The notes: generated by a model from the letters alone, not told the origin. DNA of 64,000 nucleotides from Megaustenia siamemsis (GCA_032433765.1 JAVIAB010000102.1:13948414-14012413); one strand, 5' to 3'; counted from the first letter of the stretch, positions 9,521 through 19,479 are shown. A program made the numbers and translations.

Positions 9521-9720
9521 GTTTTACTAAAATGTGAAATAGACCAGGTAGAATTCTGCAGCAAAGTTGTTTTACTAAAATGTGAAATAGACCAGGTAGA
9601 ATTCTGCAGCAAAGTTGTTTTACTAAAATGTGAAATAGACCAGGTAGAATTCTGCAGCAAAGTTGTTTTACTAAAATGTGAAATAGACCAGGTAGAATTC
9701 TGCAGCAAAGTTGTTTTACT
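9521..9720. repeat. Tandem repeat, 48 bp unit, 4 copies plus a partial
   Basis: The unit starting GTTTTACTAAAATG recurs at 9521, 9569, 9617 and 9665, with a final GTTTTACT at 9713. The copies are essentially identical, which implies a recent expansion. The 48 bp length keeps frames open on the minus strand. Confidence 0.92.
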
Positions 9721-9734
9721 GTGATTCGCTGAAC

Positions 9735-10208
9735 TTCTTCTCTTCTTTCCTTCCTCATCTGCCTTTCAGCGTCGAGGGGAGATATAATTTACGGTCTTTT
9801 GCTCTTCTGTTCACCTCTGCTGCTGGTATGTTTCCTAGTGCTTCTAATATTCCATCGATCCATCTTTTTCGTGGTCGACCCTTGGGTCTGGTGTTCTCAC
9901 AACGTTTGCTGAAGGCTCGTTGTGTTGTGTTTTGATCTTACTGCCTTGTCACGTGGCCAAACCATTGTATCTGTTGTTTCCGTATATATTCTATGGCGGG
10001 TGCTATTCCTAGCTTTTTTCTCAGTTCTTCATTTCTGATCTCTCAGACTGTTTCCTGTCATTCGCCTAACACATATCATCTCTGTAGAGGTAATTTTTTT
10101 TTTGTTCTTGCATCTAGGGTCCAGGTCTGGCATTGGTAGTACAACGTTGGGACGAAGATTGTATTGTGTAGTCCAGTTCTGGCATTGGTAGCACAATGTT
10201 GGGATGAA
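9735..10208 (-). mobile_element. LINE-F 3' fragment with 12 bp TSD
   Basis: GATTCGCTGAAC flanks it at 9723-9734 and 10209-10220. On the minus strand it carries the LINE-F thumb and C-terminus (LCYQCQ..W, ARTKKKI-like, RRMTGN, RKKLGIAPAI, WFGHVTRQ, a PKGRPRKRWID block, LYLPS) and a GGAAAGAAGAGAAGAA tail. Two copies of the 52 bp unit seen at 23719 lie at its 5' end. Stops are present, so it is non-functional. Confidence 0.85.
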
Positions 10209-10224
10209 GATTCGCTGAACACCC

Positions 10225-10620
10225 CGGAATAATTGTTTTGGCACTTTGATGCTTGCTTGCGTTCGTCCGATGACTTAAGGAATCTACCTCGTCATCATCC
10301 GCCCTTAAAAGGACGTTAAGTTGGCGTGTCTGCGTTGTGTTGTGGTTTGCAGTATAACTGTTATATTTGCGCCTTTCGGCCCAACACATCTGACTTCAGC
10401 ATGACATTTTTGAGTACCGGGTTGTCTTCCCTCTTAGATCCCTACTCGCTTGGCCAGACTAGACAGGTTAGTCTGTTACTAAAGGCACCACGGAGAGGTG
10501 GAGCAGGGCCTGGATGGTTCTGGTTCACCGATCCTGGTGCAAGCCATCAGCTGTGGGTCGCTGACAACTTCCAGCTCTGGTGCTGGGAGGCGCACCTTTG
10601 CCTCCTGGCACTTTGATGAT
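10225..10620 (+). repeat. R2 interspersed repeat
   Basis: This repeat is shared with 25800-26140, 31310-31600 and 45140-45740. Marker blocks are AAAAGGACGTTAAG, TTTCGGCCCAACACATC, CACTTGGCCAGACTAGA-like and GGCGCAAGCCATCAGCTATG-like. I see no reverse transcriptase and no tRNA boxes. It may be a SINE or the 3' UTR of an unseen element. Confidence 0.7.
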
Positions 10621-10724
10621 GCCGACGCAATGTGGGGCAGTCCGGAGCGCATTTACTCAGACCTCTACAACCTTTCGTTGATAACGAACCCAACGACTGA
10701 CAGTTCGAACCTGTTCTACTATAT

Positions 10725-11005
10725 GGAAGTGAATCATGGATGATAAACCAGACAACACTGGAGGCAGCTGAGATGTAGTTTATGAGAAGATTGCCACGAA
10801 TTCCGTGGATAGCAAAAACACAAATAAAGAATGTTTAAAACGAGCTGAAGAAAACATAAAAATCATCAGCTTCACAAGGAAGAGACAATCTATATTTATT
10901 GGAGATGTCAAGCAAAAATAAAGCATTGAAAATAATATAACAACAGGCAGAATGAATGGAAAGAAGAGCAGAGTGAAAACCAAAAGAAAACATATTGAAC
11001 AACTT
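10725..11005 (+). mobile_element. LINE-G reverse transcriptase C-terminal fragment
   Basis: This reads ESWMINQTTLEAAEM, stop, FMRRLPRIPWIAK, then FTRKRQSIFIGDV and a lysine-rich run that matches the GHV-type C-terminal block of the other LINEs. Several stops are present and there is no palm domain. Confidence 0.65.
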
Positions 11006-11582
11006 ATCCTAATGAATGTTCAATTCCAATGTTAAGTCAGTCCTATTATATGGCTGTGAAACATGGAGAACAACAAAATTGATAATCATGAAGATACAGA
11101 CTGTCATTAATGGATGCTTACGCAGAATAACAGGATGGAAATAGCAGGACAAAATCACTAACATAGAATTATGGAAATGTATCAGTCAAATACCAGTGGA
11201 TAAAGAGATACGGCGAAGACGATGGCGCTGGATAGAACACACGCCGCAGAAGCCAATTGAGAGTATTACACAACAGGCCCTTTTTTGGAATCCCTAGAGG
11301 AAAAAACAAAGAGGAAGACCAAGGAATTCTCAGAGAAGACAGATAGAAGCAGAGATGAAGATGATGGGGAAGACATGGGATGATCTTGTTGCTGTTGTTG
11401 CGTTCACCAGCTTTCATCTCTGACGAAGTCCCTAGAGACTAGGAACTGAATTTTGCGTGTTAATCCATTTTTCCCTGGCAGCCGTGTGCACAGGGGTCCC
11501 TCGCCGCACAGGCAGATAACTCCGACTTCGGAGGTACTCATGAAATGGTCTTAAAAGAATGGCAAGAAACAGAACGACTTGG
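11006..11582 (+). mobile_element. LINE-H C-terminal fragment interrupted by SINE R3
   Basis: In slightly broken frame it reads NSNVKSVLLYGCETWRTTKL, NGCLRRITGW, ELWKCISQIPVDKEIRRRRW, QQALFWNP and KQRGRPRNSQRRQIEAEMK. This is the conserved thumb and C-terminus of an RTE-like reverse transcriptase. A 157 bp SINE-like insert (11388-11544) splits it; the end resumes at 11545 (LKRMARNRTTWKVFVEDL). Another copy lies at 42255-42540 on the minus strand. Confidence 0.8.
11388..11544 (-). mobile_element. R3 SINE-like insert in LINE-H
   Basis: The uninterrupted LINE-H copy at 42255-42540 lacks this segment, which marks it as an insertion. ATGATCTT (11380-11387) and ATGGTCTT (11545-11552) look like an aged TSD. 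The GTTGCTGTTGTTG edge at 11388 would be a (CAA)n-type 3' tail on the minus strand. A second copy is at 26935-27110. Confidence 0.7.
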
Positions 11583-12114
11583 AAAGTGTTTGTTGAAGAC
11601 CTATGCTCCACAGGGAGCTGAAAGTGTTTGTTGAAGACATATGCTCCACAGGGAGCTGAAAGTGTTTGTTGAAGACATATGCTCCACAGGGAGCTGAAAG
11701 TGTTTGTTGAAGACCCATGCTCCACAGGGAGCTGAAAGTGTTTGTTGAAGACCTATGCTCAACAGGGAGCTGAAAGTGTTTGTTGAAGACCTATGCTCCA
11801 CAGGGAGCTGAAAGTGTTTGTTGAAGACCCATGCTCCACAGGGAGCTGAAAGTGTTTGTTGAAGACCTATGCTCCACAGGGAGCTGAAAGTGTTTGTTGA
11901 AGACCTATGCTCCACAGGGAGCTGAAAGTGTTTGTTGAAGACCCATGCTCCACAGGGAGCTGAAAGTGTTTGTTGAAGACCTATGCTCCACAGGGAGCTG
12001 AAATTGTTTGTTGAAGACCTATGTTCCACGGGGAGCTGAAAGTGTTTGTTGAAGACCTATGCTCCACAGGGAGCTGAAAGTGTGTGTGTGAATACCTATG
12101 CTCCACAGGGAGCT
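11583..12114. repeat. Tandem array, 38 bp unit, about 14 copies, derived from the LINE-H 3' end
   Basis: AAAGTGTTTG recurs every 38 bases (11583, 11621 and onward). The unit encodes the terminal LINE-H residues KVFVEDLCST, and the intact end of LINE-H (GAAGACCTATGCTCCACTGG near 42270, minus strand) shows that the unit is the element's own 3' terminus. Single-base variants (CATATG or CCATG for CTATG) mark subgroups. Confidence 0.92.
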
Positions 12115-12236
12115 GAAAGGTAGAAGATGTACTTGTCCTAATGTTGTAATAAAAGTTTACCGTTTGAAATTATGATATACATGAAGAACCGAGAGATGTA
12201 GAAAGTGGTGATCGCCTTTGTCAACATACATGGCAC

Positions 12237-12292
12237 ATGGTGACGATGATGATGATGATGGTGATGATGATGAGGATGATGATGATGATGCC
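12237..12292. repeat. (GAT)n microsatellite
   Basis: This is a GATGATGATGGTGATGATGA-type run, the usual 3' tail of the LINEs in this window. It is preceded by an ATGTAGAAAG...CAACATACATGGCACATGG block resembling the LINE-A/B end. Confidence 0.75.
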
Positions 12293-12294
12293 AT

Positions 12295-12640
12295 TGTTAT
12301 TATCCATTGCCGTCTCTCTAAACAACATGAAACTCAATATCAACAAGACAGAAGTCATGAACATCGCAATAGGAGGAACAGAAAATCAACATAGCGATGG
12401 ATGGCAGAGAACTAAAACAAGTGGAAAAATGTAACTACCTAGGAAGTTTAGTGAGAAACGACAATTCACAAACAGCAGAAACAGACTAAATATGCAACAA
12501 AGCTTGTCAAATCATCTGAGAGTTATCACTACAATTGTCCAACAAGGAAATAACACTTGAGCCTAAAAGGACACACAGCTGTGATAGCTTCGGTAGCAAT
12601 GTCATATTTCGCAATATTCTGCAGCCCAGCCGTTAGATGA
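12295..12640 (+). mobile_element. LINE-F fragment (reverse transcriptase thumb)
   Basis: This reads MKLNINKTEVMNIA, GGTENQH, then in another frame EKCNYLGSLVRND and LSNKEITLEPKRT. It corresponds to the stretch just after the YADD box in LINE reverse transcriptases. Frames are broken. Confidence 0.65.
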
Positions 12641-12683
12641 ACAGAAACTTCCGACAGGTGTTGCCTTCAGTACGAACACTATG

Positions 12684-12792
12684 CAGCGGCGATAGCTCAG
12701 TGGTTAGTGAACTGTACTACTAAGGACAAGAGGTCGGGTTTAATCCTAATCGACGGCTTCCAGGTTCACCCAGCCTTAAATAGGTATCGGAT
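12684..12792 (+). mobile_element. SINE-1, 3'-truncated copy
   Basis: A tRNA-like head with box A (GATAGCTCAGTGG, 12692-12704) and a decayed box B (CGGGTTTAATCC, about 12735-12746), followed by CCAGGTTCACCCAGCCTTAAA. The 3' half present in full copies is missing; LINE-F sequence follows. Confidence 0.8.
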
Positions 12793-13360
12793 TTTGCCTA
12801 GGTATTCCTGTGACAAACGATAATTCACATACAATAGAAAATGATTCGATATCCAACAAAGATTGTCAAGTTATATGTAAGCTATCACCACTATTGTCCA
12901 ACAAGAAAATACCATTTGAGCCTAAACGGACACTCTACAATACAATCTTCATTCAAACGTTGTGCTACCAATGTCACACCTGGATGCTAGATTCATGATT
13001 AATTTTAAAATTAACCACTACCGAGATTAAATGTGTCAGACGCATGGCATGAAACAGCTGAGAGATAAGATCAGAAATGAAGAATTGAGAAGAAAGCTGG
13101 GAATGATTACCGCTATGGAATACATAAAGAAGCAACAGATAAAAAGGTTTGGCCACGTGATAAGACAGAATAAAGATAACAGCACAAAGTGCCTTTAATA
13201 AACATTGCGTGAACACCAGACCCAAGAGCCGACCGCAATAAAATGGATTTATGGAATATTAGAAACACTAAGAAACATGACAACAGGAGAAGCTAACAGA
13301 AGAGTAAACGACAGCAAATTATATCTCCCCTCGATACTGAAAGCAAAATGAGGAAGGAAG
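12793..13360 (+). mobile_element. LINE-F 3' fragment
   Basis: This reads TNDNSHTIENDS, SPLLSNKKIPFEPKRTLYNT, IFIQTLCYQC, RRKLGMITAMEYIKKQQIK, RFGHVI, a TRPKS/RPQ-like block and LYLPS, ending with GAGGAAGGAAGGAAGG. This copy runs through the 52 bp region (about 12920-12975) without tandem duplication, so it shows the ancestral state. Confidence 0.75.
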
Positions 13361-13635
13361 GAAGGAGATTTCTCTATACACGTTGTTTAAGCGCCTGTTT
13401 GTGACAATCTCATTTTCCGACAATAGAAATTCTGTGTCTGCTTTTTGTTTGTGAAGCGCCCCACTCACAGACTTCATTTTGGAAGATAACTCTAGTATAA
13501 TAAGGTGGTGAAATTACATGAGATTGTCGAGAAGTTCTTAACATTGCGCACACATATGTTTCTTCAAAAGAAAATTAACAGAGGAAAACATATGTTAAAT
13601 TACTTACTTAAACGTCTCTTGCAATGTAATTTCTT
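13361..13635. other. Unassigned spacer
   Basis: I see no coding or repeat signature apart from a TTCTTCTTC run near its end. Confidence 0.4.
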
Positions 13636-13732
13636 TTTCTTCTTCTTTCCTCTTCTTTCCTTCCTCATTTAGCTCCCAGCGTCGAGGGGAGATCTAATTT
13701 TCGGTCCTTTGCTCTTCCGTTATCATCTCCTG
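13636..13732 (-). mobile_element. LINE-F 3' end, left part of a split target
   Basis: This matches the LINE-F terminus (tail TTTCCTTCCTCAT, then CGTCGAGGGGAGAT). It ends in ATCATCTCCTG (13722-13732). The same 11 bases reappear at 17966-17976, where LINE-F continues in register. Confidence 0.8.
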
Positions 13733-13815
13733 ATGGATTCAAGATGACGTCCGTGCTTCTTGGATTTAATGTTCTGCTCGTGCATGTTGTGGTTGTTTAA
13801 CTTCTGACAATCTGG

Positions 13816-14790
13816 AGAGCACGAGCATACCTGAAGATTAGTACAGATACAGAGCATCCATTGCACCACGTGCTTAACACAGGGAAAGGTGCCAGGCTAA
13901 AAAGAGGTAAATCATGGGTGGGTCGAGCAGAAGATGTCATCAAACAGGTCTGTGGGCTTACCAATATCAGCGTTGGTGAGGAGTGGATACTGGTGCCTAC
14001 GTCATTCAAGGGACTTTCTCGTGTATTGTCGCACTCGACAGGAAAAGTAGGAAACAGAACCCGGTCGTGGTTAATGCCGAGGTCAACGGTCTCATCTGCG
14101 ATAACACCGATGAGAAAGATGCAGTCATCTATACAGACGGATCTGTAAGACGACACCAAAGAAGTGCATGGGCATTTACAGCACGCTCGGCAGGCAGAAT
14201 AGTCGAAGAAGACAGTGGTGCACACGTCATGACCACGAGTAGCATGACAATGGAGGTGATGGGAGTGACCAAGGCATTCAAATGATTAGTCACAAGACTA
14301 CACCCACGCATGTATACTGTGTGATTCGATGAGCATGATAAAAAAAAGTGGAGGCAGGCTCTGTGCTCATGCAATGGGTAGAGTCGTTGCAGAAATCCAA
14401 AATACATAAGGTCACCTTTGTCTATGTCCCTGGACATGCGGGAGTACGGAGAAATGAAAGAGCGGACAGGTTGGCTAACTGCGCTGTCGTTGAGGGCAAG
14501 CAACCAATGGATCGGGCGGACATCATCAATGCATTCCGAGATGTGGGAAGAGCACATGACTTCGACAAACACAAATCCACGTCACTTCTTCTGATGATGG
14601 AAATGGGAGTTAAGATGGATACAGCCAGAAATTAGTAACTTAGTGAGCATGTAAGAAGACTTATCAACCAACACAGAACTGGAGTCGTCAGTCGCTGGAC
14701 ACTGCGGGACTTGCTGAGGAGAGGATCTGAGCACCTATGGACATGTTCGGAGTGCAATGATGATGACCCGCAAATAACTCAATATTTCAA
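13816..14790 (+). pseudogene. RNase H-containing 3' fragment of an I/Jockey-like LINE
   Basis: Three broken frames together read as an RNase H domain, which would remove the RNA strand after reverse transcription. VIYTDGSVRR carries the first catalytic Asp, SMTMEVMGVTKAFK the Glu, CDSMSMIKK the second Asp, and VYVPGHAGVRRNERADRLAN the His and last Asp. A short CSECNDDD tail follows. A TGA interrupts after AFK, and two frameshifts flank the CDSMSM segment. The upstream part (13860-13960, LNTGKGARLKRGKSWVGR) fits the linker before RNase H. An 18 bp imperfect direct repeat flanks the block (13798-13815 and 14791-14808, 16 of 18 identical), so I read it as a separate insertion into the 5' region of LINE-C. 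Non-functional. The clade call is tentative. Confidence 0.75.
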
Positions 14791-15144
14791 TAACTTCTGA
14801 CAGACTGGTGGATGGAAGAAATTATCGTTGTTAAGTGAGTGTTTATCTTCTTTTCATTCGAGATAGACCTATCGGTGATACGTCATTGTTTTTTACTGTC
14901 GCTCCGGACAGATAGAAACGTCCATCCCGAATTGTACAAAGTCTGTGACGGTGGATGTGGCGGAAGAGTCGGCAATGATCAACGGCCCGGAAAGCGAAAA
15001 CAGCAAAATGTGTGGTACACAAGAGGCATGTTTAGGACACGAAAGACGAATGTGGCAGACCACCGTGAAAGAGATTGGAGCCTCATCACGTGCTATTCCA
15101 GAGAAAGCCATGGAGAGGAATTTCGAACTTTTTCGGGAGGAAAG

Positions 15145-15900
15145 ATAAGTACTTGGAATGTTAGGTCTCTATAGGGGAATTGGAAAATCTGATTCAAGAA
15201 GCAGAACGACTAAACATAGATATTTTAGGCATAAATGAGACAAGATGGAAAGAATGTAGGTACATAGAGGAGGGAAAATATACATTTATATATTCAGACA
15301 ACACAACAGAACATCAAAGAGGGGTAGGAAAAGTAATAAAAAGAGAGCAACAAAAATATATATTAACAAAATTATGTGTCCACTGGACATACAATGATAG
15401 GATTATACTACTCAAGATATAAGGCAAAACCATTTAACATAGCAATAATACAGACATACGCACCTATTCAAGACTACACAGATGAACAAATAGACGCATA
15501 CTATGAAGATCTAAATAAAGTTATGAAGCAAGTGAAATCTTCAGACATCTTGACTGTAATGGGTGACATGAACGCTAAAGTAGGAAAAGGTAGATATAAG
15601 ATCATCATAGGAAATCATGGTTTGGGAAAAAGAAATGACAGAGGAGAAAGATTAATACAATTCTGTGAAGAAAACAGGTTGATAATATGTAACACCTACT
15701 TTGAGCAAATGAAAAGGATACTATACACATGGAAAAGTCCTGGAGATAAGAAGAGGAAACTAATAGATTATATAATGATAAAAGAAAGGTAACAGCGTCA
15801 AGAAACACAAAACCTATCCAGGAGCAGATATTAACTCAGATCACAGGAGCAGATATTAACTCAGATCACAATCCTGTAATTATTAAGATGAAAATCAAAC
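15145..15900 (+). pseudogene. LINE-C apurinic-like endonuclease domain
   Basis: This domain would nick the target DNA to prime reverse transcription. Motifs in order: TWNVRSL (15154-15174), ELENLIQEAERLNIDILGI then NETRWKE (catalytic Glu), NIAIIQTYAPI, VMGDMNAKVG (catalytic Asp and Asn), YTWKSP, LIDYIMI, and a final NSDHNPVIIK (Asp-His pair) near 15866. Frames break near 15175, 15415 and 15792. A 26 bp tandem duplication at 15823-15874 repeats the region just before SDHN. The order and spacing match RTE-clade endonucleases. All key residues can be found, but the frameshifts make it dead. Confidence 0.8.
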
Positions 15901-16399
15901 TAAGAGAAACAAGTAAAAGTCTAATTCATCAACAATACCACTAGATATAACAGCTTTAAATCAAAAAGATGTTAAAGATACTTATACAATACAAGTAAAG
16001 AACACATATCAGAAGCTGCTAGAAGAAGGAATTGAACAATACAGAAGAGAAAATCCTGATGAAAAAGTCACATCCAAATGTCAATGCATAAAGAAAAGCA
16101 TACAAGAAACTTGTCCAAAAAAGAAAAGAACAAAAAAAAACAGAAATGCATAACTAACACCATCTTAGAAAAAAATGGAAGAAAGGAGACAAGCGAAGAA
16201 CACTGCCCAATACAATTAAACTGAAAATGAAATACGCAAAATGTGCAAAAAGGCAAAAGAAGACTGGCTCAGCCAAAAATGTATAGAAATCGAAACTATG
16301 GAAAGAAAACAAGACTAAAAATAAATGCACACAGAAATAAAGAGAATGACTGATAAAAATTTTAAAAAGCCACAGAAAGCGGAAGCATTGCAGACAAAA

Positions 16400-17700
16400 A
16401 AAAAGAAAAATGCTAACAGACAATAAAGATATATTAGATAGATGGCAGGAATATATAACAGAACTATTTCATGATCAAAGGGACAAGAAACCAATTATAA
16501 ACTGTACATCGGGCTATAAAATCTTAAAATCTGAGGTGGAAAAAGCTATAAAAACAATGAAAAAGGGAAAAGCAGCAGGGCCTGACAGCATACAGAAAGA
16601 GAAGATACAGGCACTAGGAGATTTTTGGCAATGAAGTGATTACAAACATATTAAACGACATATACCACACAGGATACATACCAAATGAACTAAAAACATC
16701 AACTTTCATTGCATTGCCTAAAAAGAATGGTGCAGTTGATTGCAGTGACTTTAGAACAATAAGCCTAATGAGCCATGTTACAAAAATCTTGCTAAAAGTT
16801 ATACAAGGAAGGATTCAGAATAAAATCAATACTGAATTAGATGAGTAGCGATTTGGATTTAGGAAAAATAGTTGGACAAAAGAAGCCATATTCTGCATGA
16901 GAACATATCGAAAAGTACACAACAGTAAACAAACCAATGTATGCCTGCTTCATAGACTACACTAAAGCTTTTGATAGAATACACCATAAACAACTTATAG
17001 AATGCCTAAAAGAGATATATCTAGATAACATGGACATAAGACTAATATGTAATCTATACTGGGAGCAAATAGCAATTATAAAATATAACAAAGAGAACTC
17101 TACACCCATTGATATAAAAAGAGGAGTAAGACAGGGATGCATCCTATCACCAAGCTTGTTCAATCTATACACTGAGCAAATTTGTACAAACATCACTGAG
17201 ATGCCAGGCTTAAACATTTCCTAAAGATCTACAACAATTACTTAATGAAATAAATATGACAAGCAAAAAATATGGATTAGATATGAATATCAAAATGACT
17301 GATCATAAACAAAGAAAATACTCAAAACCTACAAGTGGATATCAGAATTGAAGGAACAGACCTGGAGACAGTTCAGAACTACAACTACCTTGGACATACT
17401 ATAACCAGTGATGGAAAATGTACAACTGAAATAAACAAAAGAGTAGGAATAGCAAAAAGTAATTTTAATTCCATGAAAAATATACAAACATCAAAACAAA
17501 TAAAACCAGGGCTAAAACTAAGAATAGCAAAATATTATATCTTCTCAATATTCCTATATGGTGCAGAAGCATGGACATTAGACAAGAAAACAGAACAGTA
17601 AATTGAAGCCTTAGAAATGTGGATATATAGAAGAAAATGTAGAATTGAAAGGAAAGAAAAGAAAACAAATGATGAAGTCTTAAAACAACTAAAAATGAAA
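16400..17700 (+). pseudogene. LINE-C reverse transcriptase lacking its YADD box
   Basis: Segments in order: DRWQEYITELF, KGKAAGPDSIQKEKI, TFIALPKKNGAVDCSDFRTI, SLMSHVTKILLKVI, YACFIDYTKAFDRI (first catalytic Asp), GVRQGCILSPSLFNLYTEQI, then GLNIS directly followed by PKDLQQ-like sequence near 17220. The conserved RYADDTVLLAEN present in the copies at 6781 and 33561 is missing, so the two key aspartates are deleted along with roughly 20 residues. The thumb then continues: KKYGLDMNIK, VDIRIEGTDLETVQNYNYL, RVGIAKSNFN, FLYGAEAWTLDKKTE, MWIYRR. Stops occur at about 16633, 16846 and 17600. Non-functional. Confidence 0.82.
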
Positions 17701-17965
17701 AGAGAACTACTAAGCACAATTCAAACAAGACATGCGATTTTTGGGCCATGTTAAAAGACACAACAGCCTACTAAAAGTAATCTTGGAGGGGAAAATACAA
17801 GGTAAAAGAGGCAGACCATGACTAACATGGACGAGTAACATCAAAAGATGGGCAAGTCAGCCTATGACAACCTGCACCATCAAAGCAAGAGACAGAGCAG
17901 AATGGCGCTCCATGATAGCCAACCTTCGTTGCGGAGATGACACTCGATGATGATGATGATGATGC

Positions 17966-18245
17966 ATCATCTCCTGTTGTTATGTTTCATAGTATTTCTA
18001 ATATTCCATCAATCCATCTTTTTCGTGGTCGATCCTTGAGTTCTGTGTTGTATTTATTTATTTTTTTTCTTTTTTCCTTTTATGTAGCCAATCCATTTTA
18101 TCGATTGTTCATTTATATATTCTATTGTGTGAAGTATTTCCTTTTCTTTCTCAGTTCTTCATATCCGATTTTATCTCTCGGGTTGTTTCCTATCAAGCGT
18201 GTAACATCTTTCATCTTGTTAGTGGCTATTTTCTTAATGTTCGTG
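17966..18245 (-). mobile_element. LINE-F fragment, right part of a split target
   Basis: Starting from the second TSD copy (17966-17976), the minus strand gives the LINE-F C-terminal region (RKRWIDGILE-like reading of TCCATCAATCCATCTTTTTC, then the LRKK and KMKDVTR-like blocks). The frame is degraded. Confidence 0.75.
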
Positions 18246-18600
18246 GCAATACAATTTGATAAATATAATATCCGTTCGATAGAATGAGTACACCAGTACT
18301 TCAGAGACCTGGTGTTTTACGATAATTCGCGTTTTATGAGATGACAATGTTCCGGCAGACTGCCGAGAAAACAAAAGCCCTACACATTGATATCAACAAG
18401 TAATATGGAAATACCAGGCCTGAGGGCAGCGGAGAAGAAAAAGATGAATGGATGGGAAAATAGAAGAAAAAAAATAGAGGCAAACAAAAGATATAAGGAT
18501 CACAAAATGTGATTTTTATCTGCATTGTTTTGTAGTGTTGAAGCGGTACTGTGACCACAGGCCGTCGCTCGCGTGAGTCGATAGGCAGTTTAGTGTATCG
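18246..18600. other. Unassigned spacer
   Basis: Unique-looking sequence. An A-rich, purine-biased block lies at 18430-18500. No family match seen. Confidence 0.4.
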
Positions 18601-18610
18601 TGCAAGCTCG

Positions 18611-18611
18611 C

Positions 18612-18647
<36 letters not shown>

Positions 18648-18678
18648 CGTTGTTGTTGTTGTTCTTGTTGTTGTTGTT
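18611..18678. repeat. (GTT)n microsatellite
   Basis: A run of about 22 GTT/TTG triplets with two single-base interruptions (GTC, TTC). Confidence 0.9.
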
Positions 18679-18759
18679 AAGTATCCAGAAGCCTGTGCGC
18701 TGACTTCCTGCGGACAAATGTCATGTAAAGATATCTACAAATATTTATGAGTTCCCTTG

Positions 18760-18990
18760 TTGTTCTGTACAAGGCGATCTATTTATCAGGTCTTTGAGGA
18801 AGTAGAGGCGCTCTGATGTCATGTAAGCTCGCTCCTTGTCGAGTGAATCTCTTCCGTAGGTCAGAACTGGCTCTCTATAACACCAACGGACTCTCACTCC
18901 TAATGACATAGACTTGTTGCAGAAGACGTTTTCCATTTTCTGAAATAATTCATTATACAGTAATACATAGTACCCAACTGAGATGTCCAA
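18760..18990 (-). mobile_element. Possible LINE-B-like fragment
   Basis: The minus strand reads VRVRWCYREPVLTYGRDSLDK, resembling the thumb motif (CY.EP.LTYG.ES) of the LINE-B family. Only about 25 residues match, so this is tentative. Confidence 0.4.
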
Positions 18991-19077
18991 TTGCGTTCTA
19001 GACCTGCTTCTACATCTCTCTGCAGAAATTCATGTTCTTCTTTCTCTACTCAGTGTTCATCACTTAAGTGGACCCGG

Positions 19078-19445
19078 CTGGGGGAGATTAAGCGCCTGCG
19101 ACCTGCGGTCGCAATAGCAGGGCCGGCGCACCATCAGCTGGCCAAGACCTAGCAGTTCTACCTCCTCGTGGTCTCCCTCGGTAACAGTCTGCGTCAAAAC
19201 AGGCTGGCTAACAGAAGCTAGGATCGACGTGTTCCATGTAGTGGTGACTGTTACTGATTGAGGACCCAGTATTGCAGTACCTCTTGGCTGGACTAGTAGT
19301 TTCCCAGCGTAGCCTGGGACAGACGACCTCCAACCTCCAGTAAGAGCCGGGAATGTCAAGAAAGCCATTACGACCCGCCATATCTTATGAGTCAAAGGGC
19401 AACAAGCTTGTATCAACTCGTGGCAATCCATCAACAACAACAACA
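19078..19445 (+). mobile_element. R5 retroposon (SINE-like) with 13 bp TSD and (CAA)n tail
   Basis: TAAGTGGACCCGG flanks it perfectly at 19065-19077 and 19446-19458. The 3' edge is CAACAACAACAA (about 19430-19443). Near the 5' end lies a hairpin with stem TGCGACC/GGTCGCA and loop TGC (19095-19111). At 368 bp with no convincing reverse transcriptase it looks like a SINE or other non-autonomous retroposon; I see no clear tRNA boxes. The second copy, at 62671-63439, is also TSD-flanked. The 163-codon minus-strand frame over it is not supported as a gene. Confidence 0.82.
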
Positions 19446-19479
19446 TAAGTGGACCCGGAAGTGTCGAGTCGATAGTTTC

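Larger units (their letters stand above)
13733..17965 (+). mobile_element. LINE-C near full-length insertion (itself carrying a second LINE)
   Basis: The 11 bp ATCATCTCCTG flanks this block at 13722-13732 and 17966-17976, and LINE-F reads through once the block is removed. Subtracting the inner insert and its repeat leaves about 3240 bp, close to the usual size of RTE-clade LINEs. Order: 5' region (13733-13815 and 14809-15140), endonuclease, linker, reverse transcriptase, and a GATGATGATGATGATG tail at about 17947-17964. Confidence 0.85.

Noticed and set aside
13733..17965. A novel retrotransposon with RNase H placed before the endonuclease
   Set aside because: An 18 bp imperfect direct repeat brackets the RNase H block and the remainder has normal RTE length, so a nested insertion is the simpler reading. 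Kept as a testable finding.
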